64,000 nt of DNA from Litoribrevibacter euphylliae (GTDB lineage Bacteria; Pseudomonadota; Gammaproteobacteria; Pseudomonadales; Litoribrevibacteraceae). The position numbers and the translations under genes are program-made. The notes beneath the pieces are model-generated. The model was not told the DNA's origin, did no database searches, and saw nothing but the letters and a program-made list of their open reading frames with translations. The stretch's first letter is position 1. Every line of letters begins with the position of its first letter. Shown here piece after piece: positions 25,013-33,932 of this stretch. The DNA lies in contig NZ_JBHRSZ010000004.1 of NCBI RefSeq assembly GCF_042646085.1, positions 372,001 through 436,000 on the forward strand, written 5' to 3'.

Positions 25013-25987
25013 ATGAAGCTACAGCAGTTGCGCTATATCTGGGAAGTTGCGCACCATGATCTTAATGTCTCGGCTACTGCTCAAAGCTTGTATACATCTC
25101 AGCCAGGTATCAGTAAACAAATTCGGTTATTAGAAGATGAATTAGGGGTCGAAATTTTTTCCCGAAGCGGAAAGCACCTAACTCATATCACCCCCGCTGG
25201 TGAAGAAATTATCAAAGTTGCCGGTGAAGTCCTTAGAAAAGTCGAAAGCATCAAACAAGTCGCTCTCGAATTCAGCGATGAGCGAAAAGGCAGTTTGGCC
25301 ATAGGAACCACTCATACTCAAGCGCGTTATGCGCTTCCTCCGGTTATTAGTGACTTTATTAAACGATTTCCTGATGTGTCTTTACATATGCATCAGGGAA
25401 CGCCAATGCAAATTTCGGAAATGGCGGCGGATGGTACCGTCGACTTTGCCATTGCTACTGAAGCACTTTCTCTCTTTAACGATCTGGTGATGATGCCTTG
25501 TTATCGCTGGAATCGTTCTATCGTGGTGCCGAAAGACCATCCGTTAGCGAAGAAAGAGCAACTCACCTTGAAGGATGTGGCGGATTTCCCGATTGTTACC
25601 TATGTATTTGGCTTTACCGGACGTTCTAAGCTTGATGAAGCCTTTGAAAGTGAAAACCTTCAGCCAAAGGTTGTCTTTACTGCAGCGGATGCTGATGTCA
25701 TTAAAACCTATGTACGTTTGGGCTTAGGCGTTGGGATTGTTGCGCACATGGCGATTGATCCTCAAGTCGATCCCGATTTGGTGGCGTTGGATGCTAGTCA
25801 TCTATTTAAATCGAGCGTGACTAAAATAGGGTTCCGTAAAGGGACGTATATTCGTGGTTATATGTATGATTTCATTGAGTCATTTGCGCCGCATTTAACT
25901 CGTGAGCGAATTGATGCCGCTATCAGCTGTACGACCAAAGGTGAGGTGGATGCGTTATTTGAGGGTGTTGAGTTGCCTGTTTATTAA
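25013..25987 (+). CDS. cysB: LysR-type regulator CysB of sulfur assimilation
   Basis: This 324-residue protein matches CysB throughout: MKLQQLRYIWEVAHHDLNVS at the N-terminus, helix-turn-helix SLYTSQPGISKQIRLLEDELG, and in the effector domain TTHTQARYALPPVI (the sulfate/N-acetylserine pocket) and VFGFTGRSKLD. CysB activates genes for sulfate uptake and reduction when N-acetylserine is present. The start is supported by CTGGAGGG. The neighbours (TSUP transporter, thioredoxin-like protein, cysH, thrH) are its expected regulon or conserved context. The upstream gap is very AT-rich, with a poly-A/T region as in many LysR promoters. Confidence 0.97.
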   Translation: MKLQQLRYIWEVAHHDLNVSATAQSLYTSQPGISKQIRLLEDELGVEIFSRSGKHLTHITPAGEEIIKVAGEVLRKVESIKQVALEFSDERKGSLAIGTTHTQARYALPPVISDFIKRFPDVSLHMHQGTPMQISEMAADGTVDFAIATEALSLFNDLVMMPCYRWNRSIVVPKDHPLAKKEQLTLKDVADFPIVTYVFGFTGRSKLDEAFESENLQPKVVFTAADADVIKTYVRLGLGVGIVAHMAIDPQVDPDLVALDASHLFKSSVTKIGFRKGTYIRGYMYDFIESFAPHLTRERIDAAISCTTKGEVDALFEGVELPVY

Positions 25988-26014
25988 GTGAATGGAAAAA
26001 AATCGTCGTTTACG

Positions 26015-26048
26015 AAAAAAGCCAGAGCTAAATAGCTCTGGCTTTTTT
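26015..26048. terminator. Rho-independent terminator after cysB
   Basis: GCCAGAGCTA and TAGCTCTGGC form a perfect 10-bp stem with a 2-base centre. A tracts precede it and T tracts follow, so it can stop transcription from both sides. Confidence 0.9.
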
Positions 26049-26087
26049 CGTTAGAGAGAGCGTTCCTGAGAGCGGTTGATTCTTTTT

Positions 26088-26426
26088 TTATAAAAAGTCG
26101 AGATCATCCGTCATGGAGGTCAGCGTATCTTGCAGTTCGGCTTTCTTATCTGTGTCTTGCTCCAGTACTTCTTTAACAAACTTTAGGTATACCGTGAAGA
26201 TTTGATGGCTGCCATCAGGGTATTCCACAAGAAAGAACGGAGCACGGGATACGTTGTATTTGGTTGCCAACATGAAACCTTCGCTGGTTTCGTCTCGTTC
26301 ATCGGCATCTACGATGCGATCGAGAAACTTTAATTGGTCATGTTTCGCCATTTGGTCAATGACATCCTGACACTTTTGGCAGTCAGTACCATCTTCTTTG
26401 ATTTTTCGAACTAGGGTGATCTTCAT
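26088..26426 (-). CDS. Thioredoxin/glutaredoxin-like small protein
   Basis: This 112-residue protein has a short thioredoxin-like fold pattern: strand ITLVRKI, a CxxC at C16-C19 (DCQKC) at the start of the first helix, strand LKFLDRIVDAD, and a segment VSRAPFFLVEYPDG that carries the cis-proline before the last strands. The C-terminus is acidic and helical. It is on the same strand as cysH and 158 bases downstream. APS reductase needs a thioredoxin or glutaredoxin electron donor, so a role there is attractive but inferred. A similar small gene sits between cysB and cysH in Pseudomonas as I recall. Confidence 0.7.
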   Translation of the reverse strand: MKITLVRKIKEDGTDCQKCQDVIDQMAKHDQLKFLDRIVDADERDETSEGFMLATKYNVSRAPFFLVEYPDGSHQIFTVYLKFVKEVLEQDTDKKAELQDTLTSMTDDLDFL

Positions 26427-26584
26427 GAGGTCAGCAGGCTTATACGTATTAATTGGGCGTTTACTGAAAGCGCCATTTTAACAAGTCGGCCGAGCTAAAG
26501 GTAGGGAGTGAAGGGAAATATTAATGGGAAATATAGAAGTAGAAGGCGGTGACCCCGCCTTCCGTCTTGAAGCTCTACGTCAGA

Positions 26585-27310
26585 CTATGACTTAGACTCA
26601 ATGTTCGCGGCGTGCAGGCCGCATTCTTTATGAGTCGCTTCTTCCCACCACCAACGACCTTCACGCTCGTGTTGGTTTGGCAAAACAGGACGTGTACATG
26701 GCTGACAACCGATGCTGGTAAAGCCTTGCTCGTGAAGCTTGTTGTACGGTACATCAAACATGTGGATGTAATCCCACACTTGTTCTGAAGTCCAGTTGGA
26801 TAGTGGGTTGAACTTGATTAGGTTCTTTCCAGGGCCTGAGAACGTATGATCGTGTTGAATCACAGGTACATCCGATCGGGTAGGGCTTTGGTCTTTACGT
26901 TGACCTGTAATCCAACCGTCCAACGTCGCTAATTTGCGTTTCAGTGGTTCAATTTTACGGATGCCACAGCATTCGTTATGACCGTCCTCAAAGAAGCTGA
27001 ACAGGCCTTTTTCTTGAACAAATGGCTGAAGCAGCTCTGAATCCGGCGTCATGATTTCGATGTCGATGCCGTAATGTTTACGAACGCGATCGATAAATTC
27101 ATAGGTTTCAGGGTGAAGACGTCCGGTGTCGAGAGAAAATACTCGGATGTCTTTACGCACTTTACGGGCGATATCGATTAACACAACATCTTCTGCGCCA
27201 CTGAATGAGACGGCAATGTTGTCGATGTTTTCCAATGCCAACTCCAAAATCTTACGAGGCGAGGCATTATCGTACTCAAGCGCTAATTGCTGAACGTTTA
27301 ATTCACTCAT
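26585..27310 (-). CDS. cysH: Assimilatory adenylylsulfate (APS) reductase CysH
   Basis: This 241-residue PAPS-reductase-family enzyme has the pyrophosphatase-like loop SFSGAEDV, the LDTGRLHPETY segment, and the four cysteines of a [4Fe-4S] cluster: C114-C115 (ECCGIRK) and C202/C205 (GCQPC). The catalytic cysteine C230 is in KECGLH near the C-terminus. The cluster cysteines mark the plant/Pseudomonas type, which reduces APS directly to sulfite with thioredoxin, rather than the E. coli PAPS enzyme without a cluster. It is divergent from thrH across 270 bases that hold CysB-like half-sites. Confidence 0.95.
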   Translation of the reverse strand: MSELNVQQLALEYDNASPRKILELALENIDNIAVSFSGAEDVVLIDIARKVRKDIRVFSLDTGRLHPETYEFIDRVRKHYGIDIEIMTPDSELLQPFVQEKGLFSFFEDGHNECCGIRKIEPLKRKLATLDGWITGQRKDQSPTRSDVPVIQHDHTFSGPGKNLIKFNPLSNWTSEQVWDYIHMFDVPYNKLHEQGFTSIGCQPCTRPVLPNQHEREGRWWWEEATHKECGLHAANIESKS

Positions 27311-27414
27311 TTTCTAATCCGGTCTTTTTTATAAAAATTAGCCCGATACATGGCCAATTTCTCTTTGTTATCACTAATTTTGCGTAGAATACCAGAACGT
27401 TATAACAAGTCGAA

Positions 27415-27425
27415 ATAACGGTTAT
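27415..27425. promoter_or_regulatory. ATAAC/GTTAT palindrome, possible CysB site
   Basis: ATAAC-G-GTTAT is a perfect inverted repeat in the cysH-thrH gap. Further ATAAC/GTTAT half-sites lie near 27366, 27400 and 27449. CysB binding sites in enterobacteria are built from similar half-sites, so a CysB-controlled cysH promoter is plausible. The site is short and the region is AT-rich, so confidence is low. Confidence 0.35.
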
Positions 27426-27580
27426 GAATTAGCATTGCTCTTTATGGAATAACTCGTTACAGTTTCGCCATCATTTTATTGGGCAAATTGCTAAGACCTT
27501 TATTAAGTGATTTAGACTTAAGTAATTTAGCCTCAACGACGATCAAGAAGTTTAATCTTTGTCTTTTATAGGAGTATTAC

Positions 27581-28198
27581 GTGGAAATCGCATGTCTTGA
27601 CCTGGAAGGGGTACTGATCCCTGAAATTTGGATCGCATTTGCTGAAAAAACTGGGATCGAAGAGTTAAAGGCGACAACTCGTGATATTCCTGATTACGAT
27701 GTATTAATGAAGCAACGTTTACGTATTTTGGATGAGCATGGTTATGGTCTTCCTGACATTCAAGAAGTGATTGCAACACTTGAGCCACTGCCAGGTGCTG
27801 TTGAGTTTGTGGATTGGTTACGTGAACGTTTTCAGGTGATCATTCTTTCTGATACTTTCTATGAGTTCGCTCAGCCTTTGATGCGTCAGCTTGGTTTCCC
27901 AACCTTGTTCTGTCATAAGCTTGAAACAGATGAAAAAGGGCGTGTTGTAAACTACCACCTGCGTCAAAAAGATCCTAAGCGTCAATCTATCTTTGCGCTT
28001 AAGACCATTTATTATCGTACGATTGCTGCGGGTGATTCATACAACGACACCACTATGCTTGCTCAAGCGGATGCAGGTATTCTGTTCCATGCACCACAGA
28101 ACGTGATTGATGAATTCCCGCAATTCCCGGCAGTTCATACTTATGAAGACTTGAAAAAAGAGTTCATTAAAGCAAGTGAACGTGAACTGACGCTTTAA
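27581..28198 (+). CDS. thrH: Phosphoserine phosphatase / homoserine phosphotransferase ThrH
   Basis: This 205-residue HAD-superfamily enzyme is the ThrH type. Motif I is CLDLEGVLIPE (nucleophile aspartate, with Glu at the position seen in ThrH), motif II is ILSDTFYEFA, the lysine is in RQKDPKRQ, and motif IV is AAGDSYNDTTMLAQAD. ThrH dephosphorylates phosphoserine and can transfer the phosphate to homoserine. The start is GTG 27581 with GGAG ten bases upstream; no in-frame ATG lies near. Linkage to cysH fits the serine-to-cysteine theme and is conserved in Pseudomonas. A strong terminator follows. Confidence 0.95.
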   Translation: MEIACLDLEGVLIPEIWIAFAEKTGIEELKATTRDIPDYDVLMKQRLRILDEHGYGLPDIQEVIATLEPLPGAVEFVDWLRERFQVIILSDTFYEFAQPLMRQLGFPTLFCHKLETDEKGRVVNYHLRQKDPKRQSIFALKTIYYRTIAAGDSYNDTTMLAQADAGILFHAPQNVIDEFPQFPAVHTYEDLKKEFIKASERELTL

Positions 28199-28220
28199 CT
28201 TTACCTCTCTTCTTCAAATC

Positions 28221-28259
28221 AAAGCCCGGCACAAGAGCCTATCTTGTGCCGGGCTTTTT
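28221..28259 (+). terminator. Rho-independent terminator after thrH
   Basis: AAAGCCCGGCACAAGA pairs with TCTTGTGCCGGGCTTT across a short loop and is followed by a T tract. It is one of the strongest hairpins in the window. Confidence 0.92.
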
Positions 28260-28355
28260 CGTTTTACTCCAACAATTGATCATATTTTCCGTGCTCAGAG
28301 TGAGTTCTTTGTACTAGTCTAAATACAAGGTTTAGATCCTTTGTGCGAGGAAACT

Positions 28356-29375
28356 ATGGTTGGAATTAAAACTAGGGCGTTTTTTTCTGATTATTGTTAT
28401 GCGCTGATGCACTTAGCTTTAGTTCTAGTTTTCATGCTCCTTATCGGATGTTCAAAAGAGGAACCCGTTTCATCTGACTCGGCTCCACAAGACGCTTCTT
28501 ACTCCATGCGCTTGTCTATCGACCTCTGGCCCGGTTATTACCCGGCCATTATCGCTAAAGAGAAGGGTTGGTTTAAAGACGCAGGCCTGAACTTGAAACT
28601 CGATCTTCCTGGAAATACCGACAAGATGTTGGCTCTTTTCTCGGCTGGCAGTATTGATGCGGTCGCAGTCGCATTTGGTGATGCTATCTTGGTTACCCGA
28701 CAGATGCCGGACATTGCTGTGATTCTGGTCACCGATGAATCGGCGGGTGGTGATGCGGTGTTGTCCATGAACAAGGAGGTACTGTCAGATTTAAAAGGCA
28801 AGCGCATTGGAACTAACTTGGGTGGATTTGGAGAGCTTCTTATTCGACGTATGTTGGATCTTCAAGGGGTAAAGGTTAATGAGGTGAATCTCGTTAATGT
28901 CGATGCCTCCAAAGTGCCTGACCTGCTTGATTCAGGGGGACTTGATGTCGGGCATACTTGGAGCCCGTATGTGGGGCAAGCCATAGAAAAAGGTGCCAAT
29001 ATCATTTTTTCCAGTGCGGACACCCCAGGTTTAATACCGGATACAGTGGCTGTATCCGGTGAGTTTCGTCGTTCGAAACCTGAAGCGGTGAAGATCTTTC
29101 TTGATGTTTGGTTTAAAGCTCAAAACTGGTGGTTAACTCATTATCAGGAAGGGAATCAACTTATTGCTGAAGCGACTGGACAAAGGGTAACGAGTATCAC
29201 CTTGGAGGGAATTCGTTTACTTGATCGAGAGGCGAATGTTGCTACTTTCAATGATGCAACGTCAGAGCAGGGCCTCCCTAACGTCTTAAAAACTTATAAT
29301 GAATTTTATGCGCGTGCCGGTGTGATCAGAACACCTGCTGCTCCATCTATTTTGGCCTCGGAGTTTTTGCAATGA
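28356..29375 (+). CDS. Lipid-anchored NMT1/SsuA-like substrate-binding protein
   Basis: This 339-residue lipoprotein has lipobox LLIGC and the NMT1/THI5-like periplasmic binding fold of nitrate, sulfonate, taurine and thiamine-precursor transporters. Typical segments are LSIDLWPGYYPAIIAKEKGW (start of lobe I), GNTDKMLALFSAGSIDAVAV, and LKGKRIGTNLGGFGELLIRR. It has no ABC permease or ATPase beside it. Instead its stop overlaps the start of a histidine kinase gene (ATGA), so it probably serves as a ligand-binding partner of that sensor. The start is ATG 28356 with GCGAGG upstream; the TTG at 28341 is in frame but less likely. Confidence 0.85.
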   Translation: MVGIKTRAFFSDYCYALMHLALVLVFMLLIGCSKEEPVSSDSAPQDASYSMRLSIDLWPGYYPAIIAKEKGWFKDAGLNLKLDLPGNTDKMLALFSAGSIDAVAVAFGDAILVTRQMPDIAVILVTDESAGGDAVLSMNKEVLSDLKGKRIGTNLGGFGELLIRRMLDLQGVKVNEVNLVNVDASKVPDLLDSGGLDVGHTWSPYVGQAIEKGANIIFSSADTPGLIPDTVAVSGEFRRSKPEAVKIFLDVWFKAQNWWLTHYQEGNQLIAEATGQRVTSITLEGIRLLDREANVATFNDATSEQGLPNVLKTYNEFYARAGVIRTPAAPSILASEFLQ

Positions 29376-31345
29376 CGCTGAAACTCCAGTTAACGCTCTT
29401 ACTGGTTTTAGTTACCTTCACCCCGATTGCATTTATGACATATCAAATGCAACAGCAGGCAGCGGAGGAGTTTATTGCCTCCAAAGATAACTCATTGATT
29501 CTTGCTAATAACAACCTAAGTAATCTGTTCGATGGCTACATCCAGAACACACTGGAAGTGCTATGGGCCGACAGTCATATTCCAAGTTTCCGGCGTTTTC
29601 TGGAAGGGGACGATGATTATCGAAGTGAATACCTGAATAATGTCCATGAGATGCTACGAAACGTCATTATTAAGGATTCGATTTTCGTTAACTCTGCCGC
29701 CTTGCTGAATATAGACGGCATGAATTTGATCGATACCTCTGCCACTCTCTATCACGACATAGAGTCCTATTACCCATATTATCGAGAAGGCGTTAAAACC
29801 TATCATGGCTATTTCAGTAAGCACCTGGTTCAAGATGTCCAAGGCTATGCGCTTTATGCATCGGTACCCATTAAGAACGGGCAAGGTGAGGCGATCGGTC
29901 TGTTACGTTTAAGGATTGATCCGAGCCGAGTACAGTTGATGCTGAGCAAGGCATTGAAGAAAACCACCTTTCAGGCCAAGGTGTTTGACTCAAAACACAA
30001 CGTATTGGCGAACCTGAACAATCCTCACTTAATCGGTTCTGCTCAATCCGTAGCAGAGTTGGAGCCTGTTCCTGCACCCACCTGGGTGTTGAATGAAGAG
30101 AATCAAAAAGTCAGGGTCATTCGAACGTCGTTATCCAGCATTCCCTGGATGATAGAAATTACTTTGCCATCGGCCGATTACACCGCATATATCGATCAAA
30201 GTTTTTTTCAATGGCTGATTGATATTGGCATCATTTTTCTCATTACTCTTGCCGGATCGATTGGTTTGGCGACGTATTTAGTGATCCCTATTCTTAAAGT
30301 AGAAGACGCTGCGAAACAGATTGCCTCAGGTCGAACAGATCAAGATGTCCCTTTGGTGGGAGGCCTCGAACTTCGGCGTATGGCGGAATCCATTAAACGG
30401 ATGAAAGACACCATTTTGGCAAGCGTTGTCGAGATGGAGCAAAAGAATAAGGACAAAGAAAAAGCCGAATTGGCTTTGTTGGAGTTGAATGAGCAATTGG
30501 AACGACGAGTAGAAGAACGCACGCAAGAGCTGCTTGCCGCCAACAAAGAGAAAGGCGAAGCCATGGAGCAGCTGGTTAACTCTCAGAAAATGGCAGAGTT
30601 AGGAACTTTGGTTGCCGGTGTGACTCATGAAGTGAATACGCCTTTAGGCAATAATGTGACCGTTGCATCGACCCTCCAAGAGCATCTTGAGCAGTTCAAA
30701 AGTTTGGTGGAAACCGGCTGCGTTAAGAAATCAGACTTATCGGAGTTCCTAAACAGTTGTGAGTTTGCTACGGATATCCTTCAAAAAAACTGTGCCCGTG
30801 CCAGTGAACTAATGGGTAGCTTTAAACAAGTAGCGGTAGATCAGACTAGCATGCGGCGAAGGAATTTCTCAGTTGAGAAATCCGTCCATGAGGTGATAAC
30901 TACCTTACACAACGTGCTTAAAAAGCATAACCATTCTATTCGGGTCCATATTCCTCAAACGCTCCATATTGATAACTACCCCGGGCCATTTGATCAGGTG
31001 ATAACGAATCTGATTAATAACTCTGTAATTCATGGTTTTAGGAATATGAAGCAAGGTGAAATCACCATTACTGCACGTATAAAAGACGTGGGTGATAAGA
31101 GTTTTGTAGTGATCGACTTTGAAGATAACGGGGCGGGTGTCCCAGAAAAAATTGTGGATCGTATTTTCGAACCCTTCTTTACCACGCGCGCAGAAGACGT
31201 TGGCAGTGGTATGGGGCTGTACTTGATCAAGAGCATTGTAGAAAAGGACTTAAAAGGGCGTATCTATTTAGACAAGGAATATCGAGAGGGCGCTAGGTTT
31301 GTGTTGGAAGTCCCTATGGTGTTTGACGATGATGTAGATGAATAG
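29372..31345 (+). CDS. Membrane sensor histidine kinase with extracytoplasmic Cache-like domain
   Basis: This 657-residue protein has an N-terminal membrane helix (LTLLLVLVTFTPIAF), a double-Cache-like periplasmic domain (about 30-275), a second helix (about 280-305), a HAMP domain (about 305-360), a coiled coil (about 365-400), an H-box in VAGVTHEVNTPLGN and a C-terminal HATPase with NLINNSVIHG, DNGAGVP and GMGLYLIKSIV. The H-box class (THEVNTPLG) is common in kinases with Cache sensors. It overlaps the upstream binding-protein gene by four bases. No response regulator is near, so its output partner is encoded elsewhere. Confidence 0.92.
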   Translation: MTLKLQLTLLLVLVTFTPIAFMTYQMQQQAAEEFIASKDNSLILANNNLSNLFDGYIQNTLEVLWADSHIPSFRRFLEGDDDYRSEYLNNVHEMLRNVIIKDSIFVNSAALLNIDGMNLIDTSATLYHDIESYYPYYREGVKTYHGYFSKHLVQDVQGYALYASVPIKNGQGEAIGLLRLRIDPSRVQLMLSKALKKTTFQAKVFDSKHNVLANLNNPHLIGSAQSVAELEPVPAPTWVLNEENQKVRVIRTSLSSIPWMIEITLPSADYTAYIDQSFFQWLIDIGIIFLITLAGSIGLATYLVIPILKVEDAAKQIASGRTDQDVPLVGGLELRRMAESIKRMKDTILASVVEMEQKNKDKEKAELALLELNEQLERRVEERTQELLAANKEKGEAMEQLVNSQKMAELGTLVAGVTHEVNTPLGNNVTVASTLQEHLEQFKSLVETGCVKKSDLSEFLNSCEFATDILQKNCARASELMGSFKQVAVDQTSMRRRNFSVEKSVHEVITTLHNVLKKHNHSIRVHIPQTLHIDNYPGPFDQVITNLINNSVIHGFRNMKQGEITITARIKDVGDKSFVVIDFEDNGAGVPEKIVDRIFEPFFTTRAEDVGSGMGLYLIKSIVEKDLKGRIYLDKEYREGARFVLEVPMVFDDDVDE

Positions 31346-31423
31346 GTGTTTAAATATTCGTTCTATCCAGACGTTTCTTAAAAAATATAAATTCAGAAGG
31401 CCGATTAAGTGAATTAGTTCAGA

Positions 31424-31672
31424 TTAAGATTTATCTTCCTGTTCTTTTTGTTGTTGTTTGAGCGCTTTTTCCCGGCGTTTTTGTTCTACGATTTCTTTCC
31501 GTTTTTTGCATAAATCAATGACCCGCATTTTCTGAACGGGCGTCATATCATTCCAATTGAATCGCTCATTGCGACTGCGATAACAGCCGAGACAGTAGCC
31601 CTTGGAGTTGGTCGTACAGACGCCGATGCATGGGCTGGGGACGGGAAATAATTCGAATTGAGTCGGTTTCAT
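31424..31672 (-). CDS. DUF1289 small cysteine-rich protein
   Basis: This 82-residue protein has the DUF1289 motif: PCIGVCTTNSKGYCLGCYRS, four cysteines that suggest metal binding, then the W and LCKKR region. Members are short, widespread in proteobacteria and without assigned function. The C-terminal third is a highly charged lysine/glutamate helix. It stands alone, divergent from the patatin gene. Confidence 0.85.
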   Translation of the reverse strand: MKPTQFELFPVPSPCIGVCTTNSKGYCLGCYRSRNERFNWNDMTPVQKMRVIDLCKKRKEIVEQKRREKALKQQQKEQEDKS

Positions 31673-31781
31673 AGTTCATTCAGGTTTTTCATTTAGTTTA
31701 GCCTCTTTGTGCTGATAAATGTATAGTGCGTTTGACATATTTGAGCGCTTAAATAAACGCTATTCGCATAGGGAGGTTGTC

Positions 31782-32861
31782 ATGAGTCTGGAGTTATACG
31801 CAGGTAAGTTGGCTTATCAACGGATTAAGGAGGAAGGGCTGACGGCTCAGCAAGTCAGACTCATTGTCGGTGCCTCTGGTGGCCCTAAATGGTTGGTGTT
31901 GAGTAAGCTGGATCAGTATCTCAATGATGCGTTCTTGAAAGAAGCTGATCACCCGATTGAACTGATTGGTTCATCAATAGGTTCTTGGCGCATGGCTTGT
32001 TATGCTCAGAAAGAGCCTTCAAAAGCCATTGAGCGATTAAGAGATGCATATTCTACAACTGAGTATCCGGGTAAGCCTACAGCGAAAGACGTCTCCGAAA
32101 GTGCTCAGTCCATTCTTGATCATGCCTTAGGCATATACGGTGAACACCAAAGTCACCATGATTTCATTGTGTCGAATAAACAGCGCCCTTTGAATGTAGT
32201 TACGGTTCGGAATCGTCGATTGTTCAATCATCCTTCAAATCTGGTACAAGGGGTTTCCATTGGGTTAGCGGCTATGGCGAACCCGGTTTCCAGTCGATTT
32301 GTGGAACGACTGTTTCCTCGCGTGGTCTTCTCACAATCCCTTGCATCGTCCCCGTATCGCGATGTGCAGGTTAATGAGCGAGTGCAGTTGAGTTCTGAAA
32401 ACCTGGCACCGGCTTTAATGGCTTCGGGAGCGATCCCTTTCGTGTTGGAGCCTATTAGAGTGCCAGGTTCAAAAGCCCGTTGGCATTGGGATGGCGGCTT
32501 GGTGGACTATCACTTCGAAGGGCCGTTTATGCAGGAGCAAGATTTGGTCTTGTATCCGCATTTCTTCCCGAATTTGATTCCCGGTTGGTTGGATAAGGGC
32601 TTGCCTTGGCGCCGTGCGAAGCCGGGGCATTATGATAATGTGGTGGTGATGTGCCCATCCAAAACGTTCATTGATGCTTTGCCGGATTCACACATTCCAG
32701 ATCGTAAAGACTTTTCCTCTTATGAAAATTCGACACGCATTAATAACTGGCAGAAGGTGATTAAACAATCTGAACAATTGGTGGATGCCTTACATGACGG
32801 TTTGAGTAAAGACGGTGGCCGAAGTTTAGTAAAACCCTTGGAGCAAATGCCGCAAGGGTAA
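31782..32861 (+). CDS. Patatin-like phospholipase
   Basis: This ~359-residue hydrolase has the patatin elements: glycine-rich oxyanion loop IVGASGGPKWLVL, nucleophile motif ELIGSSIGSWRMA (G-S-S-I-G), and the aspartate dyad partner in WDGGLVDYH. There is no signal peptide, so it is probably cytoplasmic or released with help. The family cleaves acyl chains from phospholipids or neutral lipids. The start at ATG 31782 is supported by GGGAGG; 21 in-frame residues upstream are unlikely coding. It is monocistronic, facing the quinone oxidoreductase gene. Confidence 0.82.
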   Translation: MSLELYAGKLAYQRIKEEGLTAQQVRLIVGASGGPKWLVLSKLDQYLNDAFLKEADHPIELIGSSIGSWRMACYAQKEPSKAIERLRDAYSTTEYPGKPTAKDVSESAQSILDHALGIYGEHQSHHDFIVSNKQRPLNVVTVRNRRLFNHPSNLVQGVSIGLAAMANPVSSRFVERLFPRVVFSQSLASSPYRDVQVNERVQLSSENLAPALMASGAIPFVLEPIRVPGSKARWHWDGGLVDYHFEGPFMQEQDLVLYPHFFPNLIPGWLDKGLPWRRAKPGHYDNVVVMCPSKTFIDALPDSHIPDRKDFSSYENSTRINNWQKVIKQSEQLVDALHDGLSKDGGRSLVKPLEQMPQG

Positions 32862-32902
32862 ACATAACTTCAGATCAGTGATTTGTGGCTGATTGAGTAA
32901 AT

Positions 32903-33922
32903 CTAAGCGATTTGTAAAACAACTTTGCCTAGGGTTTTTCCGGATCTTAGGCATTGAATGGCGTCATGAGCGTCTTCAAACGCAAAGGTATGACCGACAT
33001 GCGGTGGTGAGATTTCCACGGCCATCATGTCTTTCACTAAAGCTCGCATTAGCGGCATCTGATCCCATAGCCAGATCAGGTTAAATGCCATGACGGATTT
33101 ATTTTCACTGATCATATCCATGACATCGTATCTTGGACGTAACAGATACTGTTTGGCTGCTTTCAGGTAATTAGGGCGTTTTTCGCCCGGTGTGAATTCA
33201 GCCGCACCAAACACAACCAGACGACCCATTGGTTTCATGGCTTTATAGCTGGCGGTTTGAATGTCACCGCCTATAGCGTCCAACACCAAGTCGGGATGAA
33301 GGTTGAGTTTACTGAGTTGTCGGTGGAAGTTGTCACTTCGGACATGGCATTGTTCGAAGCCCAGTGAGTTTAAGAACTCAACCTTGTTCTGAGTAGACAC
33401 AAAACCAATCGGCTTCGCATTCAGTGCTTCACACAGTTTCATAGCTTGAAGGCCGACGCCACCGCCGGCACTTTGAATGAGCACCTCTTGATCCGGTTTG
33501 AGATTCCCTAGTTCCTTCAGGGCATACCAAGCGGTGAGTGTCTGGACTAAATAGGCGGCACCTTGGTCGAAGCTCCAATCGTGTGGAAGTGGTTGAAGTT
33601 GGTCCGAATCCACATCAATGGTATCCACGTATCCGCCAAAACGGGTAACTCCCATAACACGATCACCGACGGAAAAGTCAGTAACTTCTTTACCTACTTC
33701 TTCAACGATGCCTGCATATTCAAGTCCAGGAATAAACGCGCCTTTAGGGGTTGCGGAGTAGAGACCTGTGATTGCAAAGATATCAGCAAAGTTCAAACCG
33801 ACGGATTTGACCGATACCCGCATATGGTTTGAAGCCAATACCGGCATGTCTTCGGTTTGAAGCGTCAGGCGTTCAATGTTGCCGGCTTTTGGTGTTTTCC
33901 AGATCCTTCTTTGTTTGGTCAT
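32903..33922 (-). CDS. Zinc-type alcohol dehydrogenase/quinone oxidoreductase (MDR family)
   Basis: This 339-residue medium-chain dehydrogenase/reductase has the GroES-like N-terminal domain (GLNFADIFAITGLYSATPKG, then GLEYAGIVEEVG, GDRVMGVTRFGGY) and a Rossmann domain with VLIQSAGGGVGLQAMKL. The cysteines that hold zinc in alcohol dehydrogenases are absent, which places it with the NADPH:quinone oxidoreductase or synaptic-vesicle VAT-1-like branch. The natural substrate is unknown. It starts ten bases after the stop of the serine hydrolase gene, so the two are co-transcribed. Confidence 0.88.
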   Translation of the reverse strand: MTKQRRIWKTPKAGNIERLTLQTEDMPVLASNHMRVSVKSVGLNFADIFAITGLYSATPKGAFIPGLEYAGIVEEVGKEVTDFSVGDRVMGVTRFGGYVDTIDVDSDQLQPLPHDWSFDQGAAYLVQTLTAWYALKELGNLKPDQEVLIQSAGGGVGLQAMKLCEALNAKPIGFVSTQNKVEFLNSLGFEQCHVRSDNFHRQLSKLNLHPDLVLDAIGGDIQTASYKAMKPMGRLVVFGAAEFTPGEKRPNYLKAAKQYLLRPRYDVMDMISENKSVMAFNLIWLWDQMPLMRALVKDMMAVEISPPHVGHTFAFEDAHDAIQCLRSGKTLGKVVLQIA

Positions 33923-33932
33923 CTTCCTATCC

